From: Chitinophagales bacterium
Lineage (GTDB): Bacteria; Bacteroidota; Bacteroidia; Chitinophagales; CAIODY01
Length of the DNA stretch: 64,000 nucleotides
Reading direction: 5' to 3'
Assembly (NCBI GenBank): GCA_947452995.1
Contig: CANGEV010000001.1
Location: forward strand, 124,001-188,000
Part shown: positions 35,230-44,281 of the stretch, piece by piece
How the letters are laid out: every line of letters begins with the position of its first letter
Position numbering within the stretch: the first letter of the stretch is position 1
Program-made: the position numbers and the translations under genes
Notes under the pieces: model-generated
Told to the model about the DNA's origin: nothing
The model's database searches: none
The model's input: only the letters and a program-made list of their open reading frames with translations

Positions 35230-36234
35230 TTAAATACCCCTACTTGAGGCAGCAACTGTGAGAGGAGCAAATTCGTTTTTCAGAAACTGATGATAGGCCG
35301 CGATAGCTATCATTCCGGCATTGTCAGTACAATATTGAAAATCTGGGATATGCAATTTCCATTTATGTCTTCTAGCTAAATCATTCGCAGCCGATCTTAA
35401 GCCACTATTTGCACTCACGCCTCCTGCAATTGCAATTGTCGAAACGCCTGTGTCCTTTGCGGCTGCCTTTAATTTATTCATTAAAACACTAACAATTCGC
35501 TCTTGAATTGAAGCACAAATATCATTCAAATTCTCTTGAATAAAATTAGGATTGGCTGCCACATTCTCTTGAATAAAATAAAGGATTGCTGTCTTCAACC
35601 CACTAAAAGAAAAATCATAATTAGGGATTTTAGGCTCCGGAAATTTAAATCGTTTACCATCCCCACCTACTGCGTATTTATCTATCAAAGGACCACCTGG
35701 ATAAGGCAAGCCGAGCATTTTTGCCGCTTTATCAAAAGCCTCTCCAGCAGCATCATCTGTTGTTTCACCAATGACCTCCATATCCAAATAATCTCTAACC
35801 AAAACAATTTGCGTATGCCCTCCTGAAACCGTCAAACATAAAAATGGGAAAGCAGGCATTTCATCACTTAGAAAATTAGCCATCACATGCGCCTTCATAT
35901 GATTAACGGAAATAAGTGGCTTCCCTAATGACAAAGCCAATCCCTTTGCAAAGCTAACCCCAACTAAAAGCGACCCAATCAAGCCTGGAGACGTCGTACA
36001 AGCGATAGCGTCGATTTCATCCCAAGTGATATTCGCCTGCTTCATCGCAAATTCAACCACCGGAACAATATTTTTTTGATGGTCTCGAGAAGCTAATTCG
36101 GGTACGACTCCACCATATTGCTCGTGTACCTTTTGGGTACAGATATAGTTGGAAAGCACCTTTCCATCAACTAGAATAGCTGCAGAGGTATCATCACATG
36201 AAGATTCGATTGCTAAAATTCTTACCGAAGACAT
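35230..36234 (-). CDS. tsaD: tRNA N6-adenosine threonylcarbamoyltransferase TsaD
   Basis: 334 residues. The catalytic subunit of the t6A37 machinery belongs to the ASKHA fold. Signatures are ILAIESSCDDTSAAIL, NHMKAHVMA (metal-binding His residues of the HxxxH motif), LTVSGGHTQIVLV, GGPLIDKYA, FSFSGLKTAIL, AGGVSANSGLR and TDNAGMIA. It is the normal length. It is divergent from rlmB, with 68 bp between the starts; the partners TsaB, TsaC and TsaE are not nearby. Confidence 0.97.
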   Translation of the reverse strand: MSSVRILAIESSCDDTSAAILVDGKVLSNYICTQKVHEQYGGVVPELASRDHQKNIVPVVEFAMKQANITWDEIDAIACTTSPGLIGSLLVGVSFAKGLALSLGKPLISVNHMKAHVMANFLSDEMPAFPFLCLTVSGGHTQIVLVRDYLDMEVIGETTDDAAGEAFDKAAKMLGLPYPGGPLIDKYAVGGDGKRFKFPEPKIPNYDFSFSGLKTAILYFIQENVAANPNFIQENLNDICASIQERIVSVLMNKLKAAAKDTGVSTIAIAGGVSANSGLRSAANDLARRHKWKLHIPDFQYCTDNAGMIAIAAYHQFLKNEFAPLTVAASSRGI

Positions 36235-36302
36235 GTATCAAAGGTAAGGAGGATTTCGGGGTTTGGATAATTTTTAAGACCTTGCACCCTCAATCAATAA
36301 TA

Positions 36303-37034
36303 ATGAGTCAATTAATTTACGGAAGACATCCTATTTTCGAAGCTATTCAAGCTGGTAAAGAAATCGAGGTATTGTATATAGAGAAAGACCTCAAAGGGCC
36401 TGGTATCAGCGAAATTCGACAAGCGGCGCGCGAATTGGAACTTCCTGTCAAATCAGTTCCTAGAGAAAAGCTCGATTATATTGCTCGCAATAAAAATCAC
36501 CAAGGCGTGGTAGGTCTTTTGGCGATGATAAAATATTATGACAAAGAGGATGTACTCAATCAAGTTCAAGCGAACGGAGAACAACCTTTATTTTTAATAT
36601 TAGATCACGTGACTGATGTTAGAAATTTTGGCGCTATTGCAAGAACAGCTTATGGAACGGGCGTTCATGCAATACTAGTCCCTCAAAAAGGTGGAGCTCT
36701 TATCAATTCAGATGCTTTAAAAACTTCTGCAGGAGCCTTAAACCATCTAAAAGTTTGTCGTGAAATCGATTTAGTTCAAACAGTAAAATGGTGTAAATCA
36801 AACGGTATTCACGTTTTGGTCAGCGACTTAAAAGCGGCGAAAAACTTATCCCAAATAGAATTCGATCGTCCAATGGCAATCGTATTAGGTGAAGAAGGTA
36901 TTGGGGTAAATCAGCTCCTGATAAATAGAGCGGATGAAACATTCAAAATACCTATCAGTAAAGGCTTGGACTCTTATAATGTAAGTGTTGCAGCCGGAAT
37001 GATACTTTATGAACGTATGCGTTCGATGGAATAA
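36303..37034 (+). CDS. rlmB: 23S rRNA (guanosine-2251-2'-O)-methyltransferase RlmB (SpoU family)
   Basis: 243 residues from ATG 36303, where the conserved N-terminus LIYGRHPIFEAI begins. An earlier in-frame ATG at 36198 overlaps tsaD and is rejected. It has an N-terminal substrate-binding domain (about 1-75) and a SPOUT domain with the trefoil-knot motifs LDHVTDVRNFGAIARTA, MAIVLGEEGIGV and IPISKGLDSYNVSVAAGMILYE. It methylates the ribose of G2251 in 23S rRNA. A related rRNA or tRNA target is possible. Confidence 0.93.
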   Translation: MSQLIYGRHPIFEAIQAGKEIEVLYIEKDLKGPGISEIRQAARELELPVKSVPREKLDYIARNKNHQGVVGLLAMIKYYDKEDVLNQVQANGEQPLFLILDHVTDVRNFGAIARTAYGTGVHAILVPQKGGALINSDALKTSAGALNHLKVCREIDLVQTVKWCKSNGIHVLVSDLKAAKNLSQIEFDRPMAIVLGEEGIGVNQLLINRADETFKIPISKGLDSYNVSVAAGMILYERMRSME

Positions 37035-37040
37035 GAGCTA

Positions 37041-38237
37041 CTAAGCTAGGTCGTGACCTAGCTTATCTCTCTTTGTCTGTAAGTATTTTTCGTTGTGTTT
37101 ATTCGGACAAACCTTAATAGACACATTATCTACGATTTCTAAACCATACCCTATTAATCCAGCACGTTTTCTAGGATTATTAGTTAACAATTTTATTTTC
37201 GCAACGTTTAAATGACGTAGTATTTGAGCTCCGACACCATAATCACGTTCATCACTTTTGAAACCTAACTCTAAATTGGCTTCAACCGTATCAAGGCCCT
37301 GTTCTTGTAACTTATACGCCTTCAACTTATTTAACAAGCCTATTCCTCGTCCCTCCTGATACATATATAAAACAACACCTCTTCCCTCTTGATTAACCAT
37401 TTCCATTGCCTGATGTAATTGCTCACCACAATCACAACGCAAGGAACCTAAAATATCACCTGTAACGCAAGACGAGTGAACGCGCACCAAAACTGGTTCA
37501 TCCTTTGTCCACTCCCCTTTTTTCAAAGCTAAATGCGTTTCGTGGCTATTTAATTGGGAAAAAGCAATCAATTCAAAATCACCCCACTGTGTAGGCATCA
37601 TAACTCTAACTTCTTCCTTCACCAAAGATTCTTTTTCAATACGGTATTTTATAAGGTCTTCAATGGAGATAATTTTAATGTTATGCTGTTTGGCAATCTC
37701 CATTAATTCAGGTAAACGTGCCATTGTACCATCTTCGTTCATGATTTCAACAATCACGCCAGCAGGTTCAAATCCAGCCATTACAGATAAATCAACCGCA
37801 GCTTCTGTATGCCCTGTACGACGCAGAACGCCCCCTTTTTGTGCCTTTAACGGAAAGATATGCCCTGGACGTGCAAACTCATCGGGATTAATATTTTCAT
37901 CTAACATCGCCAAAATCGTTTTACTACGATCTTGTGCAGAAATACCTGTGGTACAACCATAGCCCATCAAATCTATGCTCACAGTAAACGGAGTTGCATG
38001 ATGACTTGTATTCTCTGCCACCATCATATCTAGTTTCAGACGAGAACAAAGTTCTTCAGAAATTGGCGTGCAAATTAAGCCTCTTCCAAACTTCGACATA
38101 AAGTTTACTACCTCTGGTGTGGCCATGCGTGCAGGTACAAAAAAATCACCTTCATTCTCACGATCTTCATCATCCACAACAATGAGTAGTTTGCCTTGCT
38201 TAATATCTTCTAAAGCTTCATCAATTGTATTTAACAT
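37041..38237 (-). CDS. ribBA: Bifunctional RibBA (DHBP synthase / GTP cyclohydrolase II)
   Basis: 398 residues from ATG 38237; an in-frame TTG at 38276 gives a lysine-rich extension that looks spurious. The N-terminal half is 3,4-dihydroxy-2-butanone-4-phosphate synthase ([33 protein letters not shown]). The C-terminal half is GTP cyclohydrolase II with the zinc cysteines ([19 protein letters not shown]) and [11 protein letters not shown], giving the first steps of riboflavin synthesis. It starts 11 bp after a GT2 gene on the same strand. Its last codons contain an 11-bp inverted repeat. Confidence 0.96.
   Translation of the reverse strand: MLNTIDEALEDIKQGKLLIVVDDEDRENEGDFFVPARMATPEVVNFMSKFGRGLICTPISEELCSRLKLDMMVAENTSHHATPFTVSIDLMGYGCTTGISAQDRSKTILAMLDENINPDEFARPGHIFPLKAQKGGVLRRTGHTEAAVDLSVMAGFEPAGVIVEIMNEDGTMARLPELMEIAKQHNIKIISIEDLIKYRIEKESLVKEEVRVMMPTQWGDFELIAFSQLNSHETHLALKKGEWTKDEPVLVRVHSSCVTGDILGSLRCDCGEQLHQAMEMVNQEGRGVVLYMYQEGRGIGLLNKLKAYKLQEQGLDTVEANLELGFKSDERDYGVGAQILRHLNVAKIKLLTNNPRKRAGLIGYGLEIVDNVSIKVCPNKHNEKYLQTKRDKLGHDLA
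37042..37065. terminator. Hairpin inside the 3' end of ribBA, facing rlmB
   Basis: An 11-bp perfect inverted repeat TAAGCTAGGTC (37042-37052) / GACCTAGCTTA (37055-37065) separated by two bases. It lies in the last codons of ribBA and 8 bp after the rlmB stop. The plus strand continues with TCTCTCTTTG, a poor T-run, so it may act as a weak terminator or 3' stabiliser for rlmB rather than a classical terminator. Confidence 0.45.
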
Positions 38238-38248
38238 CTTCTTCTTTT

Positions 38249-39463
38249 TTACACTTTTCTTTGCGTTGGCTGCCAATTTGCATTTTTTCGCCGTTTTAAT
38301 AAAAAATCAATCATCCCTAAAAAAACAGCCACATTCATTTGGCAAAAATACAAGATTGCACGTAATGGCCCTCGATTAATTACTAATAGTCTGCTAATTC
38401 CTTCAAGTAATACACCTAAACACAGCAAATCGAGGAAAAGTTCGAATACCATTAACGGTTGCAAGGAAAACGCAATCATTACAAACAATGGCCCAAACCA
38501 TCGTAAGCCTTTATGCGACCAAAATGCAAATCCAATGGGCGTCCAAAACTTCAATACCATTTTTTTAAAATGACCTAAATTTTGAAAATTTCCATAAGCT
38601 ATGCGACGTTTACGACGAAACTCCTCTTTCCAATTTCCAGGCAAATCTTCAAAGCAAATAGCCTTCGACTCGAAACATGCCTTCCCCCCATTTTTTAATA
38701 CGTTTAGACACCAAAAAAAATCATCTACTAAAAAGTTAGAAGGAATAGTTTCAAAAGCATTTGAACGCATCGCAAAACAAGCTCCAAAAGGCCCCATTAA
38801 AACACCTTTCCAATCAGACTCCCCTTGTTTTATTTTATTCTCTCTACTAATATATTTCTCCTCCAAGCTTCCAGTATTATCGTAAGCAGCACTTGTATTA
38901 ATAACATTCGCTCCAATTAGCTGAACATTATCCGCATGAAATCCATTGACTAAAGTTTGAATCATCTGTTTTTCAAAAAAAACATTCGCATCTGTCAAAA
39001 TTAGTATTGCTTCATTATCATTTTGGGCATTGGATATATTATAAAGACGATTTATTATTTCTGGTTTGCCTAGTCTTCCCTCCATCCGACATAAATGGAT
39101 TTGAGGAAAACGTTTCGAGTAGTCTAAAACAATGGAGTCTGTTAAATCTGTAGACGCATCTGAACCTACCCAAACATTAATCAAATGAGTTGGATAGCTG
39201 CTCCCGATAATACTTTCCAACTTTTGTACCATCACCTTCTCTTCATTATAAGCAGCTATAAAAACTAGAACACGCTTTCGTAAATCAACCTCAGAGACTT
39301 TGATTGGATAACTTTTCTTAAGTCTCTTCAGTATAAAAGGATATAATAAGTAGGAATAAAGGGGCAAGATCAGCAATACTACCGAAATACTCATAACCAC
39401 TAAATGCCAATTCCATTTCATTAATGCAAAGTTAAGAAAACCCAATATTACACATAATACCAT
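38249..39463 (-). CDS. Membrane GT2 glycosyltransferase
   Basis: 404 residues. One or two N-terminal helices (about 1-40), a cytoplasmic GT2 domain (about 60-290: [34 protein letters not shown] as the DxD-like site, [21 protein letters not shown] as a Q/RxxRW-like block) and C-terminal helices (about 320-390). This layout resembles hyaluronan/poly-GlcNAc synthase-type processive transferases, but the product is unknown. The ATG at 39463 could be replaced by ATG 39421 with loss of 14 residues. It is 11 bp from ribBA and divergent from rnr. Confidence 0.85.
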   Translation of the reverse strand: MVLCVILGFLNFALMKWNWHLVVMSISVVLLILPLYSYLLYPFILKRLKKSYPIKVSEVDLRKRVLVFIAAYNEEKVMVQKLESIIGSSYPTHLINVWVGSDASTDLTDSIVLDYSKRFPQIHLCRMEGRLGKPEIINRLYNISNAQNDNEAILILTDANVFFEKQMIQTLVNGFHADNVQLIGANVINTSAAYDNTGSLEEKYISRENKIKQGESDWKGVLMGPFGACFAMRSNAFETIPSNFLVDDFFWCLNVLKNGGKACFESKAICFEDLPGNWKEEFRRKRRIAYGNFQNLGHFKKMVLKFWTPIGFAFWSHKGLRWFGPLFVMIAFSLQPLMVFELFLDLLCLGVLLEGISRLLVINRGPLRAILYFCQMNVAVFLGMIDFLLKRRKNANWQPTQRKV

Positions 39464-39473
39464 TTTAAAATGC

Positions 39474-39481
39474 TAAGTTTG
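39474..39481 (+). promoter_or_regulatory. -7 element before rnr
   Basis: TAAGTTTG fits TAnnTTTG and ends 15 bp before the TTG start at 39497. No matching -33 was found. An in-frame TAA at 39491 excludes any earlier start for the gene. Confidence 0.4.
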
Positions 39482-39496
39482 TTTAAATATTAAGAA

Positions 39497-41614
39497 TTGA
39501 AAAGTAATTCAAACAAAAAACGTCGCAGTGCTAGACCTGGTACCGCAGACACACGAAAGAGAAATTCAAAAGCAGCTCCAGCAAAAAGATTTGCTACAGC
39601 ATCTGCCAAAGTATATCAAGGAAAAGTTGAAATGACCCGCTCGGGATCCGCTTATATAATTTGCGAGAACAGGCCTGACAATGATATCCTAGTAAGATTT
39701 TCAGACCTAAACGGAGCACTTAATAACGATAAAGTTTCAGTAAAGGTTACGAGAAAAAACGGCTCGCGTGAGGAAGGTGTGATAATGAAGGTAAACGAAC
39801 GCGGCACTAAATTATTCATGGGTACCATTCATGTGAAAAAGATTTTTGCATTTGTACTTCCTGATCGTCGATATGGAATGGTAACTGATATTTTTATACC
39901 GCTTAAGGATATAAAAGGAGCCAAAGACGGAGACAGAGTACTTTGTGCTATCACTGATTATAATGATAAAGGCTATGTTCCGGCAGAAGTAAAGGAAAGT
40001 TTTGGTCTACCGCAAGCTGCACGGTCGAAGAAGAACAAGCAAGAACCAAAGGCTGAATTTAGAAAAGGCAGAAATCCGATTGGTATTATTACAGAAATTA
40101 TATCTGAAGAAAGTTTAAATCGAGTAATGTGGCAAACGATTTTACTTGACAACGGCTTTGAGCTTGAATTCCCTAAAGAAGTACTTGACGAAGCACATAG
40201 CTACGACGGAAAAATCACCGCAGAAGAAGAAAAGAAAAGAAGAGATTTTCGCTCCATAACCACCTTTACAATCGACCCTGTCGACGCAAAAGATTTTGAC
40301 GATGCACTTTCATTTCAACATCTACCAAATGGAAATTATGAAGTAGGCATTCATATAGCAGACGTATCCTTCTATATGCCAGTCAACTCAGAACTAGATA
40401 AATTTGCCGCCTTACGTGCAACGAGCGTTTATCTTGTTGACGGAACACTACCGATGCTTCCCGAACGTCTTTCGAATGAACTTTGCTCCCTTCGTCCAAA
40501 TGAAGACAAATATTGTTTTGCTGCAGTATTTGAATTAGATAGCAAAGGGAAAATTTATAATGAGTGGTTTGGACGTACACTTATACATTCAAAAAGAAGA
40601 TTTGCTTACGAAGAGGCACAAGAAGTTATTGAAACGGGGGTTGGTGATCTTGCTGATGAACTCGGTATTCTAAATCGAATTGCACATGCATTAAGAGAAG
40701 ACCGTTTTAAGAAGGGCTCTATCAATTTTGATACTGTAGAACCTCGCTTTAAATTGGATGAAAACGGACAGCCGACTGCTATCGTTTTAAAAGAAAGAAA
40801 GGACGCGCATTTATTGATTGAAGATTATATGCTGTTGGCTAATCGCCGTGTAGCTTTTTTCCTCTCTAAGAAAACATTTAAAAGCCGCCCAATCCCATTC
40901 CCTTACCGCGTGCACGATCTTCCAGATTTAGAAAAATTAAGATCATTTAATCAATTCGCACATCAATTCGGATTAAAAATAGACATAAGCAAGCCAGATA
41001 AAATTGCAAAATCATTCAACGAAATGTTGGTCAAAATCAAAGGCCATTCCGAAGAAAATATTTTGATGTCCCTTGGCATTCGAAGCATGGCAAAGGCGAT
41101 TTACACAACAAAAAACATTGGCCACTATGGCTTAGGTTTTGATTTTTATTGTCACTTCACCTCTCCGATCAGACGATATCCTGACGTTTTAACGCATCGT
41201 GTATTGGCTGCCGTACTAGAAAACGAAGGCTCTTTATATGCTGAGGCTGTTATGGAGAACTTATGCAAAATCTCCTCAGAACAAGAAAGAAAAGCTGCTA
41301 CAGCAGAACGAGATAGCATCAAATTTATGCAAGCATTGTTCATGAAGAAACATATCGGAGAAAAATTTGATGGCGTTATTAGTGGTATAACCAACTTCGG
41401 AATGTTTGTTGAGATACAACCAGACAAATGCGAAGGAATGATTCCTGTAAAATCATTAGGCGAATCTGTTGAGTATGATGAAAACTCAATGACCCTCTAT
41501 CGCAGATATACTGGTCAATCTTACACATTAGGTCAAAAAGTAAGAGTACTCATTAAAGATGTTAGTCCTGACCGTAGAGAAATTGACTTAGTGCTATTAG
41601 ACGAGGACGCTTAG
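39497..41614 (+). CDS. rnr: Ribonuclease R, with a TTG start codon
   Basis: 705 residues. This 3'-5' exoribonuclease degrades structured RNA. A basic N-terminal tail (KSNSNKKRRSARPG...) precedes cold-shock/OB domains. The RNB catalytic centre has TIDPVDAKDFDDALS with the metal-binding aspartates, then RRFAYEEAQ, HFTSPIRRYPDVLTHR, and a C-terminal S1 domain. No ATG exists between the upstream in-frame stop (39491) and the conserved region; the first internal ATG (about residue 46) would remove conserved sequence. The TTG at 39497 is therefore the likely start, which is rare and may keep synthesis low. Its stop codon interlocks with the convergent gene (TTAG). Confidence 0.93.
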   Translation: MKSNSNKKRRSARPGTADTRKRNSKAAPAKRFATASAKVYQGKVEMTRSGSAYIICENRPDNDILVRFSDLNGALNNDKVSVKVTRKNGSREEGVIMKVNERGTKLFMGTIHVKKIFAFVLPDRRYGMVTDIFIPLKDIKGAKDGDRVLCAITDYNDKGYVPAEVKESFGLPQAARSKKNKQEPKAEFRKGRNPIGIITEIISEESLNRVMWQTILLDNGFELEFPKEVLDEAHSYDGKITAEEEKKRRDFRSITTFTIDPVDAKDFDDALSFQHLPNGNYEVGIHIADVSFYMPVNSELDKFAALRATSVYLVDGTLPMLPERLSNELCSLRPNEDKYCFAAVFELDSKGKIYNEWFGRTLIHSKRRFAYEEAQEVIETGVGDLADELGILNRIAHALREDRFKKGSINFDTVEPRFKLDENGQPTAIVLKERKDAHLLIEDYMLLANRRVAFFLSKKTFKSRPIPFPYRVHDLPDLEKLRSFNQFAHQFGLKIDISKPDKIAKSFNEMLVKIKGHSEENILMSLGIRSMAKAIYTTKNIGHYGLGFDFYCHFTSPIRRYPDVLTHRVLAAVLENEGSLYAEAVMENLCKISSEQERKAATAERDSIKFMQALFMKKHIGEKFDGVISGITNFGMFVEIQPDKCEGMIPVKSLGESVEYDENSMTLYRRYTGQSYTLGQKVRVLIKDVSPDRREIDLVLLDEDA

Positions 41615-42873
41615 TCTTTACAGACAGACAAACCTACCAAACAGTCCATACATTGTTGAGGGACACATTTGCTTTTATATTGGGCAAGTAACATTTGTGT
41701 GTCTGCCATAGAATGTATTGAACAGAAAATCTTGTTCCATTGCAATACAATATGGTTTGATTCTGCTGGCAACTTACGTAAACTTCTTGAAATAGACTCA
41801 ATAAGAATGCCAAGAGCTTCCTCCTCTTCCAATGCAATAAAATAAGGCACGAATGCGTTTGCAAAAATAGATGCTTTCATTTGTTTACTCAATAATTTGT
41901 GAGAGGCCTTTATAGAATATCCTTGCAAATTGCGCGGTTCTTGCCAAAACATCGACGTCTGAATTTCCAACTCATTCAACCAATCTAGGGCATTCGCCAC
42001 CTGACGTTTTTTTAAATGTTCTAAGGAATTCGGTAATAACGCACATAATTGAGCCAACTGAATCAAACGAATAGGAGGAAAGTTTGCCGGACGCATCCTT
42101 GAAAAACGCCAAAGGGATAACTTTATTTCCTCCAAATCAAATCTTATTTTAAGAATACGAAATCTATCCCGAAGTTGAATTAGGTAGACATCGTCCATTG
42201 GTGCATTTAAAAATCCGCTCACTCCCAAAAGAACCGCTTCCCAATCCATAACACTTAAACGACCTATCATCTTTTCAAAAGGTATTCGTTGAAACAAAAT
42301 CTCCATCGCATCTTGATTAACAGGCTGTCCAAACACTCTAAATAGCAATAGGTATAGCAATTTAACATCAAATGGATAGTACTCTTTTAAAATATCTAAG
42401 TGAATTATTCTGTTTTTAAGAAGCCTAGATCGCCATGTTCGCTCCATTTCAATTTTAAGTAGCTCCTTTGTCTCCTTATTCCATAGCGACTTACAGGTAA
42501 TTAAAGAATTTTTATTCACCTGAACATGTCGCAGATATTGTAAGGGGACACGACCTTTCAGTTCGACAGTCGGACATTTTAAAAAAGGCAGATGTACATC
42601 ATTTTCATACACCACATGCAAAATCATTTTGCTATAGGCAAGATCTGTTTGATGTCCATGTTTCAAAAAATCACTGCTTTTGATATGAATTTCAATATCA
42701 CCTACCATTAATAACCCATCAATATAAATTTGAGCATCGATAAAATCAGGACCTGCATTTACATTAAGAACTCCTTGTTCTAGTATACGAATACTTTCCC
42801 CATTTATGCTTTTAAATTCTTTTGTATCAAATAGCTGATACTCCCAAACGTGACTCAATTGAATCTCCTTCAT
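41611..42873 (-). CDS. DUF2851 family protein
   Basis: 420 residues. The N-terminal part matches the DUF2851 family common in Bacteroidota (ILEQGVLNVNAGPDFIDAQIYIDGL, GDIEIHIKSSDFLKHGH, MILHVVYEND). The acidic/histidine residues of NAGPDF...EIHIKSSDF look like a divergent nuclease-type active site, but this is only a resemblance. The C-terminal part is alpha-helical with no known motif and ends with a cluster of cysteines (CVPQQCMDC...SVCKD) that could hold a metal or Fe-S centre. No signal peptide. The function is not known. It overlaps the rnr stop by 4 bp. Confidence 0.8.
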   Translation of the reverse strand: MKEIQLSHVWEYQLFDTKEFKSINGESIRILEQGVLNVNAGPDFIDAQIYIDGLLMVGDIEIHIKSSDFLKHGHQTDLAYSKMILHVVYENDVHLPFLKCPTVELKGRVPLQYLRHVQVNKNSLITCKSLWNKETKELLKIEMERTWRSRLLKNRIIHLDILKEYYPFDVKLLYLLLFRVFGQPVNQDAMEILFQRIPFEKMIGRLSVMDWEAVLLGVSGFLNAPMDDVYLIQLRDRFRILKIRFDLEEIKLSLWRFSRMRPANFPPIRLIQLAQLCALLPNSLEHLKKRQVANALDWLNELEIQTSMFWQEPRNLQGYSIKASHKLLSKQMKASIFANAFVPYFIALEEEEALGILIESISRSLRKLPAESNHIVLQWNKIFCSIHSMADTQMLLAQYKSKCVPQQCMDCLVGLSVCKD

Positions 42874-42968
42874 CCTATAATTTTTAATAATAACGCAGCA
42901 TTCCCTCGTTTCGTATTTTTTAACGTATTATTTTTTTGTCGACTTGAAGCATTCCTTATCTTAGGGTT

Positions 42969-44225
42969 ATGAAAAAAATCATCCTGATTTTAACCCTCCT
43001 ATTGCCATTAAAATTATTAGCATCCACCCTCTTAATTCCAATGGATGAAGCGCAAAAAGAGCATCTTAAGGCATATGGTGTCTGTTATTGGTTATTAAAC
43101 AAAGGCGTGGAAGCAGATTGGTTGCTTAATTACCGAGGCGGAAGTTTCGCCGCAGAAAACAATAACGAACTAGAAAAGGAATGCATACTAAGAGGAGTAA
43201 CCTACGAAGTTATTCCATCTGGTCAATATCAAAACATATTACACCAAATTGCAGACCCGGAGGTGAATATGGATTTAATTAAGTTACAGAAGCCACCTAA
43301 AATAGCTGTCTACTCTCCTAAAAACAAATTACCATGGGATGATGCGGTAACCATGGTTTTAACGTACGCAGAAATTCCTTACGACATAATTTACGATGAT
43401 GAAATTTTGGACGAAATGACATTACCGAAGTACGATTGGCTTCATATACATCATGAAGATTTTACGGGTCAGTATGGTAAATTTTACGGAGCCTATGCAA
43501 ATGCACAATGGTACAAGGATGATCAACAATTGAATGAAGAGTGTGCACGTAGACATGGCTTCTCAAAAGTTTCTCAACTAAAATTAGCTGTTGCAAAACG
43601 AATCAAAGAATTTGTAGCTGGAGGTGGATTTCTATTTGCCATGTGTAGTGCTACAGATTCTTACGACATAGCGCTTGCGGCAGAAGGTAGTGATATTTGT
43701 GAAGCTATGTTTGACGGAGACGGAACCACACCTGGAGCAGCACAAAAGCTGCATTTTGACAATGGAATTGCCTTTGAAAACTACCACTTAGAAATGAATC
43801 CATATGTGTATGAGTATAGCGATATTGACGCTACCAATACACGACAGGTGCCAATGGATCTTGACTATTTTACACTATTCGATTTTTCTGCCAAGTGGGA
43901 CCCTGTACCGACCATGTTATGCCAAGACCATATTCGAACAATAAAAGGTTTTATGGGACAAACAACGGCTTTTAAATCAGCCTTCGTTAAAAAAAACATC
44001 CTAGTAATGGGCGAGAACAAACCTGCCGCTGAAGCGCGTTACATTCACGGAGAACTTGGTAAAGGAACCTGGACTTTTTATGGCGGTCATGACCCTGAAG
44101 ACTATCAGCACCTTGTTGGAGACCCTAAAACAGACCTTTCTTTGCATCCAAATTCGCCCGGATATCGCCTTATCCTAAATAATATACTATTCCCGGCAGC
44201 AAAGAAGAAAAAACAAAAGACCTAA
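42969..44225 (+). CDS. Secreted protein of the Bacteroidota 'asparagine synthetase B' annotation family
   Basis: 418 residues with a signal peptide (MKKIILILTLLLPLKLLAS). It resembles proteins automatically named asparagine synthetase B in Bacteroidota. It cannot be a classical AsnB: there is no N-terminal catalytic Cys after Met and no SGGxDS PP-loop, and it is exported. The middle has IAVYSPKNKLPWDDAV, YDWLHIHHEDFTGQYGKFYG and FVAGGGFLFAMCSATDSYDIALAAEG, which recall ThuA-like/class I amidotransferase folds, with the Cys in AMCSATD at the elbow position. The end (GTWTFYGGHDPEDYQH) is also ThuA-like. An enzymatic role in the periplasm is possible but unproven. Confidence 0.75.
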   Translation: MKKIILILTLLLPLKLLASTLLIPMDEAQKEHLKAYGVCYWLLNKGVEADWLLNYRGGSFAAENNNELEKECILRGVTYEVIPSGQYQNILHQIADPEVNMDLIKLQKPPKIAVYSPKNKLPWDDAVTMVLTYAEIPYDIIYDDEILDEMTLPKYDWLHIHHEDFTGQYGKFYGAYANAQWYKDDQQLNEECARRHGFSKVSQLKLAVAKRIKEFVAGGGFLFAMCSATDSYDIALAAEGSDICEAMFDGDGTTPGAAQKLHFDNGIAFENYHLEMNPYVYEYSDIDATNTRQVPMDLDYFTLFDFSAKWDPVPTMLCQDHIRTIKGFMGQTTAFKSAFVKKNILVMGENKPAAEARYIHGELGKGTWTFYGGHDPEDYQHLVGDPKTDLSLHPNSPGYRLILNNILFPAAKKKKQKT

Positions 44226-44251
44226 AAATAGAAATAACACAGCCTGTATAG

Positions 44252-44259
44252 TATATTTG
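44252..44259 (+). promoter_or_regulatory. -7 element before pdhB
   Basis: TATATTTG, a consensus -7, lies 22 bp before the ATG at 44282. No obvious -33 TTTG is present at the right distance. Confidence 0.45.
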
Positions 44260-44281
44260 CAAGGCTAAAAAAGCTAGTGTA

